NCBI GenBank assembly: GCA_038380435.1
Contig: JAWZYU010000019.1
Coordinates: forward strand, 34,435,801-34,499,800
Direction of reading: 5' to 3'
Length of the DNA stretch: 64,000 bases
Source of the DNA: Ryuthela nishihirai
Taxonomy: Eukaryota > Arthropoda > Arachnida > Araneae > Heptathelidae
The notes under the pieces were generated by a model. That model worked only from the letters and a program-made list of their open reading frames with translations. It was not told the origin of the DNA and ran no database searches. Below are positions 45,851 through 58,790 of this stretch, in pieces (the first letter of the stretch is position 1; every line of letters starts with the position of its first letter). A program made the position numbers and the translations under genes.

Positions 45851-47509
45851 GTCACATTATAATCGAATTCGCACAAATACGTATGCACTCTATGGTTAGC
45901 ATTTAAATCCATCGAGTTAACGAACAGCACACGTGGTACACATTCGTGAAAAAAACATGCTGTGAATGGGTTTGAGGAAGATCCTTTAGCCCACGAGGTG
46001 GTGTGTAGCAGGGAAAGCATACCGTCTTCGCTACCAGAGTCTGCATCAGCGTTATACTGATTTGAGAAAGATTCTTTAGCTCCCTGAGGTGATGCAGGTA
46101 AATACTTCGTCACTTAAATTTTCATGTTTGCGCTATATCAATCGTGTTATGGTGAAAAACTATTTGTCTCCTCTGCGAAATATGATTTAAATCAAACTGA
46201 AAATTTTACCCTTATGCACTTTCTTATTGCAGTGGGTTCGTAAGGAATGATTCTGTGGAAAAAAATCAACTTCTTTTTCAAAAGTCTATTTCGGAAAAGT
46301 CAGTAAAGTTTACTAAAAAACGTTTTCACAAGGAGGATGTTGTTTCCGATCAGATATGGTGCTAGGAAAATATTTCTTTAGATCTGAACAAGAGTTCTTT
46401 TTGACACAATGTTGTAACATATCGTTACAGTTCTGAGAAATCATTTTATGCTCAAACCTTGAATTCTTAGATCTATTAATAACGAAAAAAAGGATACATT
46501 TTACTATTATTAGAGCAACATAAGCAAATGACGGTCTTGTGATCTCATCGTACGGAGGAAGACTTATCTCTACACTGATTTTTCCGTTCCAAGTCATAGA
46601 GAGATTTTTAAAACATTTCTGCAACGATCGACATTCTCTAAGTGTTCTTTCGTACGGACAGAATGTACTCAAGCTATATTAAGAGCATTCTCAAGTAACT
46701 GTGTGATGAAAGTGTTTCTGTGGATAATCCATTTAAAATATCCGTGTTTTACTAGCACGGCAGGATGGCGAAATGTATGCTGGGGGGCAATCTGAGAGGA
46801 ACTTTCCTCTTATACTACTGCGTGCACACGCTTTGTGTGTCAACAGAGTTCATTCACCTGACTTTCATTCAGAAAAGACGAATCATTTATTTGTCTTAGT
46901 GCTGGGGAATACTTCTCACTCTAACATGGTTAATTTAATCCCCTCTGTCCTCTGTATGAATTGCTATAATTATCTCCAGGCAAAAATGAATATTTCATAC
47001 ACGCTACCTAGTGTCTGCACACTAATTTAGCCCCTAGCAGGAAACTCTAAGGTAGGAAATGATCGCAAAACAACGCTCTTCTGGCTAAGAAATCAGTCAG
47101 TCTACCTGAGGGCTTTTCTCATCCTCGCGGAGTTCGACAGAGCCTTCAGTATTGTGCACCCATCTATGCGAACGATAATATAAAGAGGAAGCTGTATTAT
47201 TATCATCACTTCAATACGTGTTGTTTCTCTCTTAGCTTTGTGGGGTTGGCGTGATAAGGTTTACAACAAGCGACTGTTTCCGTACAACTTTCACAACGTG
47301 GACTCAACCAGTCTATAACTGTCTCTCGTGGGAGTTATTCCCTCTGAGACGACTTCGTGAGAATTGTTCCTTTATTAATTAGTATAGGTGAGATTCAACA
47401 CAATGATTTTTATTGGTCAATCGAAACACCAGCAAGAAGGCAACGAAGGCAACCAACTGAATCATAAGCTCTCAGATGCGGACTAAGAAAGAAGGTTTTG
47501 CTGTATACA
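45851..47509. other. Unassigned sequence
   Basis: No repeat partner was seen in the window. Frames of 91 (45838-46113 minus), 119 (46313-46672 minus, TTG start) and 85 codons (46773-47030 plus, ATG start) resemble nothing I know. It may be host DNA. Confidence 0.3.
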
Positions 47510-48260
47510 GATATCTAGCTTTTAGCGAAAGGATTTTTTCATCTATGGAAGGGATTTCTCAAAAGGTTTGTTTTCGTTAGAATAGCCTACTCGATATAAT
47601 TATTCACAAAAATATTTGTTATGAAAACAAGTATCTCGCGGGAAAGGATTTTTCCTCTGAGAATCAAGTGACCGATTATTCACATTTCATGCGTCCAACA
47701 ACTGTTCGTCATACGGTGAGGGAAAGGAATTTTCTTATCTGAGAATCAACTGCCCGATTATTCACATTTCATGCGTCCATCAACTGTTCTTCATACGGTA
47801 AGGGAAAGGATTTTTTTTCATCTATGGAAGGGATTTCTCAAAGGGTTTTTTCGTTAGAATAGCCTACTCGATATAATTATTCACAGAAATATTCTGTTAA
47901 GAAAATAAATATCTCGCGGGAAAGAATTTTTCGTCTGAGAATCAACTGATCGATCATGAGAAATGTCCAACAACTGGTCTTTATATGGTGGGGGAAAGGA
48001 TTTTTTTTCACCTGATTTGGGAAAATGTCTGCGAGGGAGGGCTTCGTCTCATAATTTTTTATACAGGATTTTAATCTGATTCCGACAGCTGTTCTTCACA
48101 CACACTGGTTTTTTCTTCAACTGACCAATTATCCTATCATTAACTCAGTCAAGGAAAAAGGTTTGCGATGGAGGCTTTGTCTCATAATTTTTTATACTGG
48201 ATTCCGACAGCTGTTCTTTACACAATGTTTTTTTTTTAAATCAATTATCCATCGCGTGGG
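47510..48260. repeat. Degenerate tandem repeats, ~280-bp unit
   Basis: GAAAGGATTTTTTCATCTATG...CGTTAGAATAGCCTACTCGA occurs at 47527 and again at 47806. Inside, GATTATTCACATTTCATGCG occurs at 47674 and 47757. A further pair with CTCATAATTTTTTATACTGG lies near 48045 and 48185. Units have been reshuffled. Confidence 0.7.
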
Positions 48261-48459
48261 AGGCCATCGCGTAGGAGGCTCGTCCACCTGGGAATCATCC
48301 AACCATATCTACACACGCACAAAAAACACCTGCGGGGAGTAAAGGGTTATGCATAAATTACCATACCGTTGCCTTCACTACTTACGATGATGCGACATCG
48401 ATAATCACAACGTGTGGGGAAGTTTCTCAATGCTCATTTTTCTGGAAGATAGGACGGAT

Positions 48460-48660
48460 TTGTGTTTTTCTTAACCTCTGAGTGGTAATTTTTCGCACAA
48501 AATGAGCTAAATGGCCAGATCTCAAGGAACCAAAGAACTGAGATAACAATAGGGCGTTGTTGTTCGGTTGTTTTACTTCTTAACGTCACTTTTGTGCAGA
48601 TAATGAGCTAAATGGCCTGGTCACAAGGAACCCAAGGGCTCAGAGAGAGCCGAGAAAGTG
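48460..48660 (-). repeat. SINE1 3'-end scraps, two (minus)
   Basis: CCTCTGAGTGGTAATTTTT...GAGCTAAATGGCCAG (48475-48520) and TTTTACTTCTTAACGTCACT...GAGCTAAATGGCC (48575-48650) are reversed SINE1 3' ends in tandem. Confidence 0.55.
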
Positions 48661-48888
48661 GATTAAAAAAACTAAAAAAAACAGTGTATTATAAAAAGTT
48701 TCCAGACACATCCATTTTATATGAATGGAAAGTTTCATTCGGATAGGGTTAGCAGATATAAGTGTCCCAAAAGGAGAACAAAAAAAGCTGGAAATGGAGA
48801 GCAAAGGAGGACATGCTTTCAATTCTTTATACAAAAGGAGAACATTTAATGTTTTTTCCAAAATTCCGCGAGGACCAGCAAAAGACAA
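48661..48888. other. Sequence left of duplication copy C
   Basis: AGGGTTAGCAGATATAAGTG and repeated AAAGGAGAACA/GGAGGACATG stretches recall the hAT-like MITE at 13971-14367. The family call is tentative. Confidence 0.3.
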
Positions 48889-49084
48889 AAGACAGCAAAA
48901 GACAGGACGTAAACATCTTCACCGAGACACCACACATCTGGATTGCTAGCCTGCATCATGGACAATGACGCACTCAGCGGTTGCCCCCTATTTAACGTGA
49001 GAAAGTAGCGCCATTGGACCAAAATGTTGGACCAAAACAGATATATAATATTGAATTTCCAAAAGATGACAAAACAGATCAATT

Positions 49085-51424
49085 TCAAAAGATTATTAAT
49101 ATAAACGACTAAGTAATAACGAAAAGATACGCAGAAATTGGTTATTGTATTCTAAATGCAAAAATTCAGTATATTGTTTTCCTAGTAAACTTTTTAACGA
49201 TAAAATTAATGCGTTCAATGATGCAATTGGTTATTGCGATTGTCCACATTTATCGATAACATTAGAGCGCCATGAAAAACGTGAAGCACATATCAAATGT
49301 TACAAGTCATCGATCGATTTAAAAAAGTCATTTATAAATAATAATACAATAGATGCGTAAATGAAAAGTTAATAAAACTAGAAAAAAAAAACATTGGAAA
49401 TCGGTAATAGAAAGGATTATTTATACAGTTCAATTTTTAGCAGGACAAATTTAGCTTCAGCGGTAACAGTAATAAAATTTTTGAAGACAGCAACGGTAAT
49501 TCTTTAAAATTATTAGAAACTATAACAAAATTCGATAATATAATGGCAGATCATATAAGTCGAATACAAACCGATAAGAACAAAGTACCACATTATTTAG
49601 GCGGAAAAATTCAAAATGAAATAATTTCAATAATAGGAGATAAAATTAAATCTAATATTGTTAAAATGCTCTAATTAATTAAATATTACGCTATCAATTT
49701 AGAAACCACTCTAGACGCATCTTACGAAAATCAATTAAGTATTGTAAGATTTGGTTATCTCGATAATGACAACAACAAAATAGAAATCAGAGAACACTTT
49801 TTAGGATTTTATTCAATTACTAACTCAACAGGCGAAGGTTTAACAAAATTTGTTGTAGATCTTTTGCAATCAGAAAATATAAATCTTTACGATTTATGTG
49901 CTCAAGCATATGATAACGGGGCAAACACGATGGATAAAAATCAGGATCTCCAAAAGAGAATATTAGAATGAACCCATGTGCCGCTCATACGCTTAATCTA
50001 GTGGTAAATGATGCTGCAAGTGTTCCGCGTGAAATAGCAAATTGTTTTTCATTAATTCAGGAAATATATAGTTTTTTTTTTCTAAATCAGCCTATTGTTC
50101 GAAAATTTTAAAAGTGGAATGCCCAAGTTTTACAGTTAAGAAAGTTTGTGATACGAGATGGTCAAGTCGCATAGACGCTGTAAAAGCTTTAAGGTATAAT
50201 TTAGAAAAAATATACGATGCTTTATACATTTTATATCAAGAGATAGCGTTAAAAAGAACGAAGTTGAATCATTATTATTAAAAATTAAATCTTTCAAATT
50301 CATAATGTTCTCTTGTTATAATGGCACCAAATCTTATCGAAAATTAATGTCATAAGCAATTTGATGCAAAAACCGGACGTTATTATGTCTACAATAACGA
50401 AAATGTTGATAGAACTAAAAAATTATTTAAAGGATTGTAGAACAGAGATACATTCAAAATTGTGTTAGGCGAAGCAACCAAAATTGCAAATACAGTGTAT
50501 TGTGATCCAATTTTTCCTTCTATGCTAATAATCAGACCTCGGAAAACAAAAAGATTATTCTCGTATGAAAGTGAAGATGAAGTTATTGAATCGCAAGAAC
50601 AAAATTTCAAAGTCAATTTTTATTTAGTTACAATTGATATAGCTATTTCAAAACTTGATGAAAGATTTACATTATTGAAAGAACATAATGATGTTTTTGA
50701 ATTTTTAAATGACATTCATTTATTAAAACCAATGGAGAAAAAAGAAAAATTTAAATATTGTGAAGATTTGGAGATAAAATTGACAGATTGTAAAGATTCT
50801 GATATAAACTCCTTGGAATTTTGAGAGGAAATAGAAAATATTTTAATTTATCTTAATCCGAATATGAATGCATTTTCGATACTTGAGTATATATTTTCGA
50901 ATGATCTTCTTAGTGCTTTCCCCAATTTGTCAATAGCACTACGAATTTATTAAACAATACCTGTGACTGTTGCACGTGGCGAAAGATCCTTTTCAAAGCT
51001 GAAAATTATAAAAAATCATCTTTGCAGTATGTACAATGACACAGGATAGACTCAACAATTTAAGTCTTATTAGCATAGAACATTAAATTGCTACTAATTT
51101 AGATATGGAGGATAAAATAAATGATTTTTCTATAAAAAAATCACGTCAAGTAAATTTTACATAAAGACATATTCAATTAATCTTTATATATATTATGAAA
51201 TAATTGTTGTTGTTTTTTTGTTTTAGAAAAAATGTTAAAAATAACTATACGAAACTATGTATTCTGTGTTTTTAATAAATAAGACATGTAACATTTTGGT
51301 TTGCATAAATTGTTATTTTATTTATTGTAGTAAATGCTATATGCAATTTCTTTTAGTTATTTTTTTTAAGGGGCGACCGATAAAAGTTTGCACCCGGGCG
51401 GCAAATACCCTTTGCGTGCCCCTG
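49085..51424 (+). mobile_element. hAT transposon remnant (copy C)
   Basis: Same element as 28560-30893, ending with GCGTGCCCCTG at 51424. The left terminus is again not found. Confidence 0.65.
49133..51100 (+). pseudogene. hAT transposase, TTF/DUF4371 type (copy C)
   Basis: The zinc finger (49145-49360) is open through HEKREAHIKCYKSS, where copy B has a stop. GKIQNEIISIIGDKIKSNIV, the frameshift before MNPCAAH (49968), CDTRWSSRIDAVKAL and VARGERSFSKLKIIKNHLCS follow as in copy B. Three extra T in a poly-T run at ~50076 give this copy its own change. Confidence 0.8.
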
Positions 51425-51426
51425 TA

Positions 51427-51477
51427 AGTGGAGTCCCTGAGGGTTCTGTGTTGGGTCCTTTACTTTTTCTCATGTAT
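51427..51477 (+). pseudogene. LINE reverse-transcriptase scrap (C)
   Basis: The same 17 codons (SGVPEGSVLGPLLFLMY) sit two bases after the hAT end. Confidence 0.6.
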
Positions 51478-51490
51478 ATATGTATATATG

Positions 51491-52230
51491 AGGGTGTACA
51501 AAAATAAATGAACGAGATCGTTTGACAATTCATTTCCGCTAACAATGTTTCAACTAACATGACACATCGCAACACGGGTAGCGAGTCAGAGATTCCTAGG
51601 TTAATAGGCTGTGCCTTATGGTAGGAAAGGTGAATCATTTGCGAGACACATTTTAGAGACTTCGACATTAAGAGTATCCATGTCTGAAAACATTTTTGAA
51701 AAGTTTAGAGCTCGTTTTAAAAGGAGGGGAAATCCCTAAAAACATCATTTTTAAAGGAATTCTCTACTTTTTGAAGAGGTCATTTGCTCTCTAAAATTTC
51801 TCGCACAGGGTGTACCAAAAATAACTGAACGAGACCGTTTGATCATTCATTTCAGCTAACACATGACACATCTCAACACAGGTAGCAGGTCAGAGATTCC
51901 TAGGTTAATAGACTGTGCTTTAAGGCCTGACAGGTGAATCATTTTGCAAAACACATTTCAGTGACTTTGATATTAAGAGTATCCTTACCTGAAAATATTT
52001 TTGAAAAGTTTAGAGCTCGTTGAAAACGAAGGAGAAATCCGTAGAAATAAAATGCGATTTTTGAAGGAATTCTTTACTCTTTCGATAGGTGATTTGCCCT
52101 CCAAAATTTCTCGCACAGGGTGTACCAAAAATAAATGAGCTATACCGTTCGGTCATTCCTTTCAACTAATGTTACCTTTCAGAAAAGAACATACCGCAAC
52201 GCTAACGAGTAGCAGGTTAGAGAGGTTATT
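51491..52230 (+). repeat. ~315-bp satellite, about 2.4 units (C)
   Basis: Units start at 51491, 51807 and 52117 (periods 316 and 310), in register with copy B. Confidence 0.8.
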
Positions 52231-52425
52231 TGAAGCGTGAGAAAAGGGAATGATGTGTTGACAATACATATTTTTGGGACTTTAAAAACCATTCATCGAG
52301 CGCCATGTTTAACGAGCTCCATTGCATTGATGTGCGCCCTCTATCGAACCGTGACCACGGCTTAAACGTTTCTTTAGCATGAAGGTCCTTTAAAACCAGT
52401 TGATATTTCACCGATGGAAGTGCTG

Positions 52426-52757
52426 CTATCCGTCGGATGAGACTTTAAGCCATATCCCCGTGTGCGGGAGAGCCCATGTTAAAAAATATGCTGGATAGCC
52501 TTGATGGGCCAACAGCAGTTCCAGTGAGGCCCTCGACCGCCTCTGAGCCTTTGGGGTCCGGGTGACCTGGCCATTTAGCCCGTGGTGTGCAAAGTGTCGC
52601 TCAGAGGTAAAACAATGGAGCCCTGTGCAGATGGCTTTGACGGGAGGCTACCATTCTCAACAGCTGTTCCGGTGGGTTCCCTCGACCTTCTCTGAGTCTT
52701 CAGGGTAAATGTGACCTGCCCATAGTGTGCAAAAAAGTGCCACTCAGAGGTAAATCA
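52426..52757 (+). repeat. SINE1, two partial copies (C)
   Basis: Duplicate of 31885-32215, with the same truncations. Confidence 0.6.
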
Positions 52758-52879
52758 ACCCGTTTATTCTCTTCCCCCTCTCTACCTATTGCCCAGCGTT
52801 CAAGAGTGTGGGAATCGGTCGCACCTTGTATTCTGACCATCTCTCGGAACAGTCTGGGTGGGGAGGGGAGGTCGCCTTC

Positions 52880-53205
52880 ATTATATACAAGATATTACTT
52901 CATAAAAATCATTCATAATTATCTAATATTGAAAGAAACATTACACAAACTTCTAAATGAATATTTATTTTATCAAATGACTTGAAACTTATTACTTGAT
53001 TTTTAAGTGATTTCTGAGGTAAATTCTTATGACGCATCGCTATTCATAACTCTTTAAATACTTAATGAATTTTGTTGATAAACGATATTCAAATAGATTT
53101 AATTATGAAGTCCAATTTATCGTCAGTCAGGTTTTACCATTGCATGCATATTTTAGAAGTTATAGAACTCTGAAGTTCAATTCCCCTTGACATAACGTGT
53201 ACCTT
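52880..53205 (+). repeat. Foldback element, right half (C)
   Basis: Duplicate of 32335-32660, with a few point changes. Confidence 0.55.
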
Positions 53206-53601
53206 CTCTCATGTTTTGGTAAGAGTCTATATATATCTTATCTTATACAATAAGAGTTGATGAGTTGCACGCGTGTGAGCAGGGAAGCCTTACTCGAGCC
53301 ATTTCAAGCTTCATTACTCCCCTGTATTGTTCATAGAACTCCTTTGGATTGTAGCATATATTTAGTGTTCTACATTGTTGTACACTATACGAATTCTGTT
53401 TTAATTTTATATTAAATTGCATTAGATAACACGAACATTCCAATTTTTTATCGTATTTTGTTAAAAAACGTTTTCATGTTGTCGTGTCTTTCTCCGTCTG
53501 TACATATTCTTCTGCTTTCAGACATAAATAAAAAAAATCATTTTGGGTTGTATAAGTGTTGATAAAGTGCACGAATCGTATTTTCAGAATTTCCAAATAA
53601 C

Positions 53602-53614
53602 TTTCTTCAATTCT
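53602..53614. other. Deletion scar with 11-bp filler
   Basis: Copy C reads CCAAATAACT, a short TTCTTCAATTC, then TTCAAATTTAATACTG. In copy B 4.1 kb lies between these flanks. Confidence 0.65.
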
Positions 53615-53689
53615 TCAAATTTAATACTGACTTATGGAAAGTCTAATATTTTGGTAGGGCAGCGTATATTTGGGAATGCATTTAAAGGA

Positions 53690-54989
53690 ATAAAATTATT
53701 TTTCAATGTCTGATGGTGAATAGAAACCAAGAAGACCTAGTGAACGGAAAGATTTTGCAATTAGAGCTATTGACGATACATATTGTCACTCACAATGAGT
53801 ACTCACAGTACTCACAGGGGATCACGCTAATTCTATGTTGCAGAAAAGGTAAAATTCTGACAATTTGAAACCTAGATTTAATCCTACTCGTAGATCTCCA
53901 AGAAAATCGGACATTTGATTCCTATGTGTCTTTGAAGGTTAAATAGAAATTACGTAGGGGTCAAACATGGATCTGCATGCACCAGAAACGTGAAAATTGA
54001 TGTTCTGTGGATGATTCCGGATGTAGATCTCAAAACCTTTAAGAAACTTTAGATCCGGTGGATCCTTCGGGGACATTAGTCATTTTTTTATCTACCGGTG
54101 CTAGAGAGCGAAAAAATTGTGCCTTCTATTTCAGGTGTTAGAATTCGTGCTAGGACAGTAACGCATATAGGAACAGGTGTTAGGACCGGGAAACTTTGTG
54201 AAAATTTGGATCCGATGGGTCCTTCAAGGCCAAAGTCAAATTTCAATGCGCCGGCATTACAGAGCTAAAATTGGTGCATAGTGTTATGCCTCAATTATTC
54301 TTTCGGCCTAACGAGCAAAATTAAATCCAATAGAATTCATTCTTCCCACGCTCAGCATCCACCCATCTGCTCTTTCCCTCGATAGGAGCTGGAAGGGTGC
54401 ACGACCGCAGAGCACCCAAAAAAGACCTCCCTTAAGTTCATCCCCCTTGACATTTGCAGAGCATTTCATTAGGTCCGACTCTTTATGTCACGTGTGGCGT
54501 AGCCCAGTTTGAAGATTAGCCCGAGACGTCTTCTGGCTATCCTACACCACTGCCCTACCCATCCGGAAATCATTGGAAGCTGCTGACAGCGACCACGTTC
54601 ATATCCGGGTGGAAATGGCGGTAAAAAACAGGGGACAAACAAAGGGAGCAGGAGGGAGATACCCACATACATCCTAAGAAGAGAGACACGTTGGTCCAAG
54701 ATGCCTTAGGAAGGACGCCGGAGGGAGTCGCCAACATAAGCTCCGAGACGAGAGGCCCACACCTACAACCTGAGACCACTGGTGCACTGAATAATCACTT
54801 ATAACGAGATCAGAATACATTTACGCCTCCCCTATTAATGAAGAAACCTAGCCGGACAGGCTCCGTGGAGAGGAAACTTCCGCCCGCAGTCCCGACCATG
54901 AATGAATAATGTACGATCCCCGCTTCTCCTCTGGTTAGAAGTTTAGTCACTTATTATTTAAATGATGTTTCTTTTCAGTGCCTTGTAAT
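53690..54989. other. Unassigned duplicated sequence (C)
   Basis: Counterpart of 37261-38571. The same minus-strand short frames persist (54469-54779); nothing is recognised. Confidence 0.4.
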
Positions 54990-55414
54990 ATAATATTAGT
55001 GTACATAATTCTCCTTATTTATGGTCATTTATCCCATGAAAAACTTGTTAATGAATTCTATGTTAATATTGTTACAAAACCAGAGTGGGTATCCAATTCA
55101 TCTTCAAGTTGCTTACATCTCCTCCGACAAGAAGAGAGCTTCGGTTTTTGCGGCTTCTACTGAAAGAAGAAATCGCAACGCAATTAAATTTTCTACAAGT
55201 TATTGCACCTCCAACCGAGGGGGTGCGTAACTAAAAAAAGTTTTCTTATTGAGGTGTTAGGTGTTTCAATTTTCAAACAAAAGCTTACGTAACTACTAAT
55301 ATTCTCCAATAGAAAGAGAGATATTCACTTCACTCTGTTGACAGATTGTTGTGCTGCAATAGGTAACACTTGAATATTTTTATTATTTAGTAACCTTGGA
55401 TGGAATGGCAAAAG

Positions 55415-55422
55415 TATAAAAG
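55415..55422 (+). promoter_or_regulatory. TATA box of the block C module
   Basis: Identical TATAAAAGGCGCTACTC context as in blocks A and B; promoter activity is inferred only. Confidence 0.4.
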
Positions 55423-56235
55423 GCGCTACTCAAGACGGAAATTTATTCTCTCTGGAAAAATCGTAGACACTAGTAATATTAGAATAGATTTTACAGATTT
55501 TTCCTTGAAGTGAAACTTGTTAACTTTGAAAAGCTTTTTGTGTAACTTTCGGAGAGGCTTATCATTCGGATAATGAAAGTGCACTTATACACCGGTTAAG
55601 AAAAACCGTAATATAACCATGCATCTGATTTCACTAGCGTTGGATCTATGTTGGGGATATGTATCGAACTTACGTAGCTAACGAGATTCTATGTTTTAGC
55701 ACCATGTTGATTCATAGAAGGTGAAACCAGCGAGAATCTATATGGGTTCTTGACCACTTGATATTGCCATTTCATACCTTGGTTTGAGTTTTTGTTCGTG
55801 CTCAGGTCTCTAGCAGAATAACTGTGATGGGACGTTCCATGGATAAAATACCCTTTTAAGTTACAAAGCTAAAAGAGTAAACATCATCATTATCAAAAAG
55901 AGGGATATCCATTTTTAATTTATTTAACACTCTAGCATGTAATGGCATTTTAAAATTTGCCTTGTTTTTGGAGTGCAATACCGTTAATTAGAATAATATA
56001 GTATCATTAGAGTGTACTGATAATCGGAATTTATAATTTTCTATGATTTTTTATTATGATTTTATTGTAAAAAAAAAAGTAAACATCATCAACACAGGGG
56101 ATGAAAAAAAGTAAATATCATCATCATCAACAACAGGGTTTCCCATTTTTAATTTAATTAACACTCTAATTAAAATAATATTTCATCCCTGTGATTTAAT
56201 ACCATTCAATTAATATTTCATCCCTTTTTCCCCCA

Positions 56236-56286
56236 TTTTAATTCCCTGTGTGGATAATCTTCGATTATCCACACAGGGAATTAAAA
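56236..56286. repeat. Perfect 24-bp hairpin with TTC loop
   Basis: Arms 56236-56259 and 56263-56286 are exact reverse complements around TTC. The core is GTGTGGATAATC / GATTATCCACAC. It lies between two AT modules. Confidence 0.9.
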
Positions 56287-57404
56287 GAGTAAATATCATC
56301 ATCATCAAAAACAGGGCTACCCATTTTTAATTTAATTAACACTCTAGCATGTAATGGCATTTTAAAATATGCCTCGTTTTTGGAGTGCAATATCGTTAAT
56401 TAGTATAGTATTAGCAGAATGTACTGATTCATAATCGGAATTTATAACTTCCTATGATTTTTATTATTCGTTCCTTATTTCTTTTCTGATATTTTTTTAC
56501 TGATGGGTCAAATTGCGTCGAAGAAAATAGTTCAGGGTGGGCTATCGTAACTACTTCATTAGGATATGGCCAAGGAATTCCCATTCCATACACTCCTTCT
56601 ACAACTGTACCTGAACTCGAGGCAATTCATTAATTTACATCATACACGAATTCTCGAATAGTAGTCAAGCACACCATCATGTTACTTTTCCAGACAGTAA
56701 ATATTCCCTATACATAATTAGAAATTTGCAAAATAACGACGCCAACGGTTCCTTACTACATACGCTCTACATAACATTAGGTACACTCTTGAGTACAATC
56801 TTTTGAATGTACTATTTCAATAGATATCGGCGCATTATTCCATTGCGTGGAACAATCTCGCTGACAACCTGTCAAATTAAGCTAGGAAGGTAAGTGTAAT
56901 TATACTATTTTACGTCATTTGTAATAAATAGAAGATTGATTAAAGTATTCTAGTGTTAGTGTAATATTACATTATTCTTTATAGTGAAAAAAAACTAATA
57001 TACATATATATTTTTTTCACAGAAGAAATTCCAGAAGTATTTATAATTTTTTTTCCGAATATGTTTTTTTTTGGATTACACAAAAGCTCTCTTGACAATC
57101 TCTACAGGCCTTTCTTCCATAAACTGACAAACATTTTACTATATGGTAAATAAAAGCTAAAAACGATCTGTCTCCTAAAAGCTAAAAACGATCTGTCTCC
57201 TAAAAGCTGTCCAGTGGATCCCCTACCCAACTCTGCAATTCTTGAGATCTGACGGAGCGTGGTTGATCCAGTCTTTAGTAGCCTAGACTCGTAAAATTGA
57301 GTTCTCACGTTGGATTATGACCTGTGCCAGCTCTGTGATTTATCTACTTAATCTCCCCCTCCCACAATGCTCTCGGTTAAAACAGTGTTGGAGACCAGAA
57401 GCAA

Positions 57405-58790
57405 CGCTAAACCAATTTCTACAAGCCTTATCAACTCTTATACACGACTCAGTGTTATTATAGAGAGTTTCATTATGTTAACTAACTTTTCTGTTATGCC
57501 ATATTGTCACAATCAACCACAAATTATAGCGATCAAAGAGTCATAATAAAATCGAAAACGCTAGTAATCAAAGGTTTCTGATGCTGTAAACACTTTTCAA
57601 GAATCTGCCTAAGTGAAAAAATCTGATCTACACATCACGTACCACTTCTAAATCCACATTGCTCATCACGCAATTGTCTGTGAATCAAATTCTCAGTTCT
57701 GTTAAGTACAATCATGCAAAGGATTTAACTGGAACAGAAAGTAGGCTGATACCCCTATAGTTATCACAAGTACTGTGATCACGTTTTTTGAAAATAGGGA
57801 TAATAATAGCTTCGGTAAAATCCTTAGGACTATGCCTTTATCATAAAAGATATTCAAAATTTCTGTCATCGTGTGGTAACCGTAATATTCCCAGCTCTAA
57901 GCATTTCCACAGTAATTTCATCTACCCGTGGGGATTTATGAAGTTCAAGTTTAGAAATAGCCAAAATAACTTCAGACTGTGTTATAGGGCCAACATTAAA
58001 GCCAGTAATGAATCTGTCATAATTACAAACAATGGGAGTAGAACTAACCACATCTCTGAAATGCTCAGTCCACCTAGCCATGACAAAATCCTCACCTTTT
58101 TTAATCTTGTTTATCCCTAATTATTTAAATCCTTAACTGTTTAATTTTCTCTATGCAGAGTCCTCACATTCCAACTACCTATGGAGAGAAAATGGTTAGT
58201 GGGATGTTTAAAGAAACTACGTTGATTAAGAGAGAGAATGCCAACAATATCAAACAGCCCCCTAATGGCAGGCATGGAGCAAAAACCCCGTTCCCCCACT
58301 ACTAAAGGTAAGGCTATCTACACTGGAAGATATCCTCCAATGTAGAATTCGACGATGCCCGTAGAAACAAGACTTCATTCAGGTGTCTGCGATGACCTAT
58401 GTTCAGGATTATCTACCAGCTAATAAAAGATATCCTGTTAATCTATTAACTTGAGGATGTAAACACACAAACAAACAGAAAACACAGCGGATGATCTTCC
58501 TTCCACAGAAGCCAACCACTGCAGTAAATTCAAGATCAATAATCAAGCTCAGAGCGTTATTCTAGTCCAGTCCGGTAGGTTTATATGGTCAGCACCAGGA
58601 CCCTGTATGGTTGACCAGTCTTCAGCAGGGTAGGAAAAAGAAAAGAAAAGTAGCATAGTTGAGGGAGTAGGTCACACGGATCTGGCAGCCCTCCTATTCC
58701 GTTCGCTTCCACAAAAGAGTATCACTTTTGAGAGGTATTAACGGCGTGCAACACGAAAAGGCGGGGTCGGACATTAGTTGCTAGGTCTTA
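57405..58790 (-). pseudogene. Dead RTE LINE copy in block C
   Basis: RT region at 57405-58105 (a frame at 57866-58081 reads MARWTEHFRDV and FNVGPITQSEVILAISKLEL), then a ~1.3-kb internal deletion relative to block A with ~40 bases of unmatched filler, then endonuclease start and leader at 58150-58790. Its 3' end is missing, as in A and B. Confidence 0.75.

Larger units (their letters stand above)
48889..57935 (+). repeat. Segmental duplication, copy C
   Basis: Direct repeat of 28373-41574 without 33062-37187. It starts at AGCAAAAGACA, where AAAAGACAG repeats lie at the edge. Homology with B ends with B itself at the Jockey junction, while C continues in register with block A to 59022. Confidence 0.85.

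Noticed and set aside
46313..46672. 119-codon minus-strand frame
   Set aside because: TTG start and no recognisable motif; the first ATG is internal. Not enough to call a gene.
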